Made by a program: the position numbers and the translations under genes | Notes under the pieces: generated by a model | Seen by the model: the letters and a program-made list of their open reading frames with translations, nothing else | What the model was told of the DNA's origin: nothing | Databases searched by the model: none | In this document: positions 57,064 through 64,000 of the stretch, one piece after another | How positions within the stretch are numbered: the first letter of the stretch is position 1 | Layout: each line of letters opens with the position of its first letter | NCBI RefSeq assembly: GCF_003590095.1 | Contig: NC_039478.1 | Span: forward strand, 16,182,001-16,246,000 | Length of the DNA stretch: 64,000 bases | Direction of reading: 5' to 3' | DNA from: Trichoplusia ni | Lineage: Eukaryota; Arthropoda; Insecta; Lepidoptera; Noctuidae

Positions 57064-58316
57064 TCAGTTCCTTGTCAGCATAGGGTTGATCATGATGTTA
57101 GCGAGTGCGTTTCGTCGCTTGCGCCAGGCGCCGGCGCCCTGCGCGTGGTACTGCAGCTGCCGGTACCAAGTGCGCGTGCGCGAGTTCTCTTCCGCCTGTA
57201 ATCACAAAAGAAAAAACTGAATAAAGTTAAAAACAAATGAATCTCTTCGGACAGAGTGGAAAATTGTAAAGGAGGCCTTTGCCCTGCAGTGGTATAGTAA
57301 TGGCAATACAAAAAAATATATTTTAAGGCTTCACGTCAATGGGCGAGATGATTAAAATATGTACCGTATGAAAAGGTTGTCTTTTTATAAGTGAAAGGAC
57401 TTCGTCCAGAAGATTTGTTTAACAGTCTGGTATTATGAATATTAGAAAAAGGTACGAATAGATAGTTACGTAGGTGATTTGGGTTAATCCACAAGAGTTT
57501 TTCAAATCTATTTTAGTGCCCATGAAAAGTCAGAACCCAAGTAACCAAATACTAAGTAAACATTAACAAAAAAATCAATAACAAAAAGCAACAATACAAT
57601 TGTTACCAACTCACCTTAAAAATATACGAATCCTTAGTAGTAATTTCGTGTACTTCAAAGAAGTGTTCAGGCTCGTGGTCCGCGGCGACCACACATCTGT
57701 CCAGAAACAGTGGCTCCCTCTGCAGCGTGTATCGGCCCGCCTTCTCTCTCACCAGCAGGAGCGCGGCCTCTCTTACTCCGCTCCGGGCGAAGAGAGCTTC
57801 TCCCTCTTTCTCCCTCGCCTCTCTGTCTCTAGCCTCCCGCGTCTCTCGTATCTCGTTCGTTTTGTGGGTGATCGTTGGCTGGGAAGAGTTTTGATTGTTA
57901 AATAATATTTGTTTCTTTTACATGTTTTTAAAGTTAGGTTTGGTGGTTTGCTTTCAGTTAGTTAGTTCGTATTTTGTATTAAAATTTTAAACAGTTTTGC
58001 TTTAAGATTCTCAGGTTTTCCCAAGCATCCGGTAAGTTAAGCCTATATTCCGTTTCTTTTTAATTGAAACCTAACTTTTCTAATATTTTTCAAATAGGAT
58101 GTTATTCTATTGTTTATTATAATTATTTTTAAAACAAACAATAGGACTATACTCTTAACCAACAACAGCCACCAAAAAAAAAACTAAAAATCAGTAAACC
58201 TCACCTTTCCGTTAGTTACCAAAAGAGCGTTGATTGGCGTCAACTTGATGGTGCGTCCTTTCCGCCAGTTGTTGTCGTTCGGCTGAGTGAACAGCAGCTT
58301 GCCCTCCATTGCGAAC
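57064..58316 (-). CDS. RhoGEF PH domain exons
   Basis: Exons 58205-58316, 57615-57878 and 57064-57195. The first encodes FAMEGKLLFTQPNDNNWRKG and IKLTPINALLVTNGK, the first PH strands. The second begins with about 45 mostly Arg/Glu residues (NEIRETREARDREAREKEGE) before strands resume at KAGRYTLQREPLFLDRCVV. The third holds the conserved C-terminal helix with its Trp (TRTWYRQLQYHAQ). DH-linked PH domains bind phosphoinositides and steady the exchange site. The charged segment is an insertion in a strand-to-strand loop or an extended loop normal for this subfamily; I cannot tell which. Confidence 0.85.
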
Positions 58317-61300
58317 CTTAACACAAGAGCATAAAACACAAATTTCAATAACATGCCCCCGAGGATTTTGTCGTCATTTTATTTGTAGGAGCTATGTCAA
58401 TTTGGTGGAATAAGGTCGATTGGGCTTCGCGTCACTTCAGCGTGAGCCGTGTTATACGTGCGTAAAAATCCTGCCTTATTAAAGGTACAATCGTATGGAG
58501 AATATAAAGCCTAGTTTACGAAATACAAGGTTTTATGTCTTACCTACATCCTACACTATTGGTAGGCTTCGAGCCATCAAATTTCATATTATTTATTTTG
58601 TCACGGAGGTTTTTACGCAAGTCTTATTTTGGATTTTGTGAATCATTTTGAGTCTAGATTATTTCGTACATAGATTTTGATAAGTATAATTTCGTTGGTA
58701 AACGCTACGACCATTTAAGGAATAAACAGTAAAAAAAAATACTACAGAACTACGCTACCTAAATAAATATAATTATATGTACAATTGTATAATATAATAT
58801 ATTAAATAAATAAAGGTAAACCTAGCATCTAGATCATAAACAGTGCACATTCTAGTTTATTTCATCTACAGTTTAATTTGCTTGCTGTTGGCAACACCGC
58901 GTAATGTATTATTGCAAGTGACGTCACAACAAGGGGTTCCTTGTTCCAACGTCGTATAAATTCTGCGCCAGCTAAAACATTAATTTTACTGCAGTGTATT
59001 ACTTGTTGTGAAATACACACCTATATGGCGCACGTATTGTTTTAATTAGCCTTAGTATTGTTTACATAAGACGTTAGGAAATGTATGATTCAAGTTCAAA
59101 GAAAATTTAAGTTGACATGGAAAGGTCAAAGTGTACCCAATAATGTGATGATAAGAACTGTTTATGTTGAGACGAAAAAAAGGCAAAAAAACACTTAAAA
59201 TATAAATTATTTGAATTTTAGACAGCGACAAATTTAATCGCCCAGAGTGGTTAAAACCGTCAAATTTAGTTCTTTATCGAGTAATTACTTACTTACTTCT
59301 TGAATAACTTCAGCACCCAAACATAGACTACTATGCGAACTTATACGCCTAGTAGGCTATGTTTGGTGCTAAAGTTATTAGTATCGGAGACTCGAATTTC
59401 CACGTATTCGCTCGCATTTGAGCAGCATAGTGTGTCCAATCCAAGAATCTTAACATCACCCTTCTTCAACCAATCTTAGCAAACAGTTTTAGACGAAAAT
59501 AAGCCTTTGTAGTTCACTTTTACGATTTAATAGGACATTCCAAACTAACATATGAGAGAGAAGAAAGAACTTTAAAACTTTATCTCCTTTTTACTCATAT
59601 AATTACTAGTGTTTGTGAAAGTCTTAAGCCGTAAAAAGCCTTGTTGTATAGCTCTTGTCGCCGTTACTGCCACTAAAGCAACGATTATCAACTTTATGGT
59701 CTAAGCAATAAGAGTAAGCAGATATATAACTGATCTCCGATTTGTATTACCTAAACCTATTTAAGAAACTAATTTTGACGATTTTCAATAATATCAATAA
59801 TAAGAATAATAATAATAAAAAAAATACTTTTAACAAAAAATCCAAATAATATAACTGCAGTAATATCCAGCTAAAAGAAATGTTTTTAAAAAACCTAAAT
59901 TCGGGAAAATTGATGCAACCATAATTTTCTTAACCCAATGCAAAAAAAAGCAAATGAAACATCATCACTTTTATAACTTGAACCATCAAGCAGTTTTGCG
60001 ACCCGCAATGGATTCAGTAATGGGATCATTTGTACTATCCACCAATTGAACGGAATGTGTGCTGGCTACATTCTGCCAAAATAACCCAAAGAAGAGGCTT
60101 TTATGTGCGAATATCTTTATATGAAAGGATTTCAAGATTGACATAGCCTATTCAATTAGTAGTATATTTATAGCTTATATAAGAATCAAGAAAAATTCCT
60201 CTAAAAACCGGAAGTTTACATAATTATATTGAAGTAAATTAGTCCAAACTGCTTTAGGTCTTAACATTTTTTGGATCTTCAAAAATCAAGCCAAATGTTA
60301 AAATTTCTAATAGGGCTTTTTTTGTCATTTTAGAATGTTACATTATGACTTTTGAACCACCCACCTGGCCTCATCGTGATTCCAGTCGAGCACATCAACG
60401 GCCATCTTCCTCAGCTTGATATCAGCTACATGGAGATCGTGCGCGGTTCTCCGCGCGGCCGCAAGTCTCCTCCACAATGGCACGTCTCTGGCTGCGGCGG
60501 CGGCGGCCGCGGCTGCTGCATTGATCTCTTCGAGACGGGACTCGACGCAGCGTTGGGCTGACCGCACATCTTCCCGCTCCGTCGCGCACGCAGCGGTAGC
60601 ACGGTACAGCCGGGAGAGAAGGAGGGGATATTTTGTCACGCGTTGTACTGGCACCTAGAATTGTTATGCAGCAAAATTTAGATCTTGCGAAGATTTATAT
60701 CATCGATCAGTTATACAAGTATGAAACACACAACAATTGCCATGCTTTAAGACAGTTTGTTGGTGTTATTTAGCAGATCCCATCAGTTCAGTCAAAAAAT
60801 TCAAGTTTCAAGGAATAAATAGCAATAAAGAAAAAAACATGGATGATAGTGATAAATTACCATGAGAAATGAGTTTAGATTCATTCTCCTCAAAACGGCG
60901 TTTTCCATCTGCGAGACGCGTAAGAATATCCTCAGGAGTTCCTTCTCCTTCTCAAGACCAGCCAACAGGAGGGCAGCACCAGCCTGCTTTACGCAGTACG
61001 ACTGGAACGCTGACAGCATGCCAGAACACTCCAGCAAGATTTTACCTACGTTCACAGTCAAGAGATCCTGAAAAATTAAAAAAAAACTAGTGTAAGGGCA
61101 ATGTTCCCAAGCTTTCTACTCGTATATTAACAATTGACACAGGGATGGGTACCTCATCTCCTTGTTCTACAGCAATCTCAAGACCGTCTCTTAACTTTTC
61201 AGACATAACTTGATTGTTTTCGATCAATTCTTCGACATTCAAGAAAATAGCGCTGAGTTGCTCTTGGTTAAGTAGACCGGCTACCAGCATCGGCTTGTAG

Positions 61301-64000
61301 AACTCTTCAAGGATGATTTGTAGATCTCTGCCGTATTTTTCTTCGGTTTCAACAATTTCCGTGATTATCTCTTTCCTCTCAGCTCGTTTCTTGGCACATT
61401 TTCTGCACACTAATGGTGCGTATATTGAACCTGTAAAGTTACCTAGAGAAGTTATTAAATCTGTCTAACGCAGAAGCAATTATATTATTTGCACAGTATT
61501 ATTTTTACTTACCTTGTTCAGTGATTTGAGTTTCCACAGTTGTGTCACAATCTTCGCAAAGATGTATAGGCGTATCCTTATCAGTAATCAAATTGCAAGG
61601 AGACGTCTTACCCTGTAGTCTGCTTCTCGAGGATTTACTTGTTTCTGAACCAACGCCAGAATCGTTCCTCTCAATTTCAGCGGATGTCTTTTTGCAGACA
61701 ACTGCCTTTTCTAAAGTCTCATGATTTATAATTAAGGAATTATCTTCACTTGAATCTGAAGCATTAGATAGCTGGCTAGTATTACTACTTAGATGTTTCT
61801 GAATTCCTTCATTGTTATTCGTCTTGTCTTTCGATTCCTCTAACATATTCGATGATTCATTGTGACTGGCGTAACTCGTTATATAAGTTTCTTCGTCATC
61901 AATACCTCTCTCCTTAGCATCTACCAAGTATGACAAAATATCGTATTTTGATGCACCTTCAAAGATCGAACGTGACCCGCTACGTTTTTCATCATCTAAA
62001 ATCATAAGGGAATTCGGAGGTGGGTTTACAGGTAACGGCGGTGGCATATCTCCAATCTCCTCATAAATAGGATCACTGTTCAGCCGGATAGACTCATAGT
62101 GGTGATCGTCGTCGGTATTATTTGAAATTTCTATATCACATATTGCAGCGTCGACTAACATTTGATAAAATTTCGATCTCGTTGAATTCGTATCGTCTTC
62201 GGTTGACAACTCACTCGCTGACGCGTTATAACAGTCTGACATTGGCTCAAGATCAGAAAAAACTCCCATAGCACCGCTCTCGTACTCCATACTTTCATAG
62301 GGAGCAGAGCAGCTATTATCTTCAATTTCTGGGCAGACGGACGAATCGTTAATATTTTGATTTTGTGACTCGTCGTCATTGGCACTATTCTCATTCTTTG
62401 GTTTACTTTTCTCTTTAATTTCGGCATCTTTTGCACTTTCTTCTTTTAAGTTTTTCAACGAACTTTCTATTAGCTTCTCTATAGTCATTTCACTGCTGTC
62501 TGCCCCTTCTGAGTTTTTAGTTTCTTGGAGTTTAATCAAAGAATTTTCTATTAACTTCTTAACCAAATCTGAATCCAAACCATCGGCTAGATGAGCAAAG
62601 AAAGGATCATCAAAAAGTTTTGTAACACCGTTGCCATTCTTTGGTTGAATATCAGGCGACTGGTTATCAGAGTAAGTGCTATTATCATCTTTCTTTCCGC
62701 AAACATGCGGGATTAAATTTCGTCTTACAGCTTCAACAGGATCGCTTAGTATAGATGAAATATCATTTGAAGACCTTTGATCTCGCGAACCATAGGTACC
62801 ATCTTTATTTCTGTCAGCATAATATTCTTCATATGTGTTGGCTTCCATAGTATTTTCCCGATCTTTAGAGAGAACTGCGCCAATGTATATTTGACTTTTC
62901 GATTTTTTCACTTCATTTTGAGGTGTACCAACGCTTATTGTCACTGTTGTGCCAGTTTGATAGGTATTGCATGTGTTACCATAATCATCATTTACAACGA
63001 CAGATGATAAATAAATAGGAGTATCACTGCTTACATTCATAGTTGAGTAACACTCATTGCCATTAATTTGAATGGAAGTTTTTCTGGGTTCGTTTTCTGA
63101 TGACCTTAAAATCCCAGATGCAGTTTTCGGCTCATCAGTATCAGAATCAAATTGTTTTACACGCAAAATAGTTTTCTGTTCATAATCGTTAGCATCTGAC
63201 CATTCATCACTAGTAGAGCTAGTAGAATTGTTACGAACAAAGCGTGTCTTGACGTAATTGTGTTTTTTCGATTTTGTACGCTCCTTCGATCTGAGCCTGG
63301 GTGGCGGCTCCGGTGACTCCGATATGCCACGACGAAGATTAGAAAGAATAGTTCTTGTAATATCGCTGCTGTCACTAAGATTACCAGATTCAATATTGTC
63401 ATTATTTTGGATCTCAGACACGGGTTCGGATACTTCCGGACTCGTAGGCATTGGGTTAAAAATGTATTGATTTTGGTTGCACACTTCATTCTCAAGTACT
63501 GAAGTTAAGAAAACTTGACTTGTGTGCCCATGTTTACTTTTAGGTCGTAATGCCATAGTATCCAAAAACTTCGGTGGATCAATTGATAGAGTTGATGTAA
63601 TGCGTTCAGACTCTGATCGGCGAAGAACTGGTATCCTAGGTATGTTGTTATCTGAAAAATAAAAATAAAATTTAGTAACTAATGTTAAGTTAAAAATCTA
63701 TTATAATATTTTGGAAACTTGTTTAGTTTTACCTTCTTTGTTGACATTAGTAGCGACTTCAGCAGTTGGAAGTTCAGGAGTTAGAATAGTTTCTGTCGTT
63801 GTTTCAGGAGTTTCTTCAATAACTGTATCAAAATCATTTTGCATTTGTAGTTGTTCGTTGGATTCAATTTCATGAAGTGATGCCTGGCTTATCAACTCTG
63901 ATAGTTTTGCGCTAGACTCGTCCAAGCTATGACTTACAATGTCACCTTCAGCCACGACATCTTCTTCAGTTTCAATGCTTACTTCAGGAAGAACCTCTTT
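57064..64000 (-). CDS. Dbl-family RhoGEF (DH-PH), GEFmeso-like; C-terminal 1,229 residues
   Basis: A guanine nucleotide exchange factor that would activate a Rho/Rac/Cdc42 GTPase. Exons in coding order: 63733 to beyond 64000, 61513-63651, 61153-61430, 60861-61067, 60365-60654, 58205-58316, 57615-57878, 57064-57195; TGA at 57064-57066. All junctions are GT-AG and the 3,690 nt join in one frame. Layout: a long Ser/Asp/Glu-rich region (about residues 1-780), a CX2C-X19-CX2C motif, a DH domain (about 816-1045), and a PH domain (about 1062-1215) ending in a basic WRKRRNALANIM tail. The DH text (PMLVAGLLNQEQLSAIF, RVTKYPLLLSRL) and C-terminal placement point to Drosophila GEFmeso (CG30115), but that identity is from memory. 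The N-terminus is outside the window. Confidence 0.92.
57248..57310 (+). repeat. LINE 3' end scrap in RhoGEF intron
   Basis: GAGTGGAAAATTGTAAAGG and AGGCCTTTGCCCTGCAGTGG match the last bases of the lepidopteran LINE end also decayed at 30990-31132. Confidence 0.5.
58317..60364. other. RhoGEF intron (about 2.0 kb), nothing inside
   Basis: AT-rich intron between the DH exon ending 60365 and the first PH exon. An inverted pair around 59305-59375 (TTCAGCACCAAACATAG / CTATGTTTGGTGCTAAAG) is the only structure noticed: arms of about 17 bp about 40 bp apart. Confidence 0.5.
60365..61430 (-). CDS. RhoGEF DH domain exons
   Basis: Exons 61153-61430, 60861-61067 and 60365-60654. The first encodes helix 1 (EIITEIVETEEKYGRDLQII, the CR1 region) and LSAIFLNVEELIENN. 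The second carries LLTVNVGKILL and EKEKELLRIFL. The third carries the most conserved DH helix, PVQRVTKYPLLLSRL (CR3), which contacts the GTPase switch regions. An uninterrupted run of ten alanines, INA10RDVPLW, follows in a later helix/loop. The exon with this run is GC-rich, unlike the AT-rich long exon upstream. Confidence 0.92.
61513..63651 (-). CDS. RhoGEF long acidic, serine-rich exon
   Basis: One 2,139-nt exon, about 712 residues, mostly disordered: rich in Ser, Asp, Glu and Asn. Visible elements: basic KERTKSKKHNYVKTRF (near 63250), a near-duplicate KLIENSLIKL / KLIESSLKNL pair (62450-62560) likely to be amphipathic helices, and HYESIRLNSDPIYEEIG followed by PPPLPVNPPP (62010-62100), a candidate tyrosine-phosphorylation site next to an SH3-binding proline motif. 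It ends with the CEDC half of the cysteine motif. The segment probably mediates regulation and partner binding (inference). Confidence 0.88.
63733..64000 (-). CDS. RhoGEF upstream exon, cut by window edge
   Basis: Open from the window edge, reading KEVLPEVSIETEEDVVAEGD, and acidic throughout (TVIEETPETTTETILTPELP). It ends at GAAG|GTAAAAC and its single leftover base joins the next exon (63651) to make GAT. No start codon is needed or seen, so the gene continues past 64000. Confidence 0.85.

Noticed and set aside
57600..57905. 101-codon plus-strand ORF
   Set aside because: Shadow of the minus-strand PH exon 57615-57878, which has splice sites and correct phase.
60352..60658. Plus-strand ORFs over the DH exon
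   Set aside because: Shadows of the GC-rich minus-strand DH exon that carries the conserved RVTKYPLLLSRL motif.

Overview
This is a 64-kb piece of an AT-rich insect nuclear genome, most likely a moth or butterfly. That is inferred from small exons with long AT-rich introns, two tRNA-derived SINE families, LINE tails ending in TGA/GAT triplets, and other dispersed repeats typical of Lepidoptera. No bacterial, organellar or CRISPR features were seen.

Two host genes frame the window and both run off an edge. On the left (+ strand, 1655-10592) are the last 21 exons of a multiplexin, the invertebrate collagen XV/XVIII: an interrupted Gly-X-Y region, a trimerization domain, a basic hinge and a full endostatin domain (773 residues in the window, every exon phase consistent). 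On the right (- strand, 57064 to beyond 64000) are the last eight exons of a Dbl-family RhoGEF, probably a GEFmeso orthologue: a long acidic/serine-rich region, a CX2C-X19-CX2C cysteine motif, a DH domain and a PH domain (1,229 residues in the window).

The ~46 kb between them has no convincing host gene and is mainly a record of transposition. A Ty1/copia retrotransposon (11375-15432) has identical 193-bp LTRs, a GTTTT target duplication and a primer site for half of initiator tRNA-Met, but its pol 3' end is frameshifted and truncated. A 3,507-bp PIF/Harbinger transposon (50976-54482) appears complete: perfect 24-bp TIRs, TTA target duplications, an intact spliced SANT/Myb-like accessory gene and an intact spliced DDE transposase facing it, with a SINE in an intron of the accessory gene. 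Two foldback/MITE elements, at least two tRNA SINE families, LINE 3' ends and three families of LINE-tail-like repeats fill much of the rest. A few splice-bounded mini-exon candidates, a GC-rich island and hairpins are listed as uncertain.

No undescribed multi-gene system was found. The most rewarding items are the apparently intact Harbinger element, the young but broken copia copy, the RhoGEF cysteine motif, and two SINE families with different tRNA heads but a shared core.
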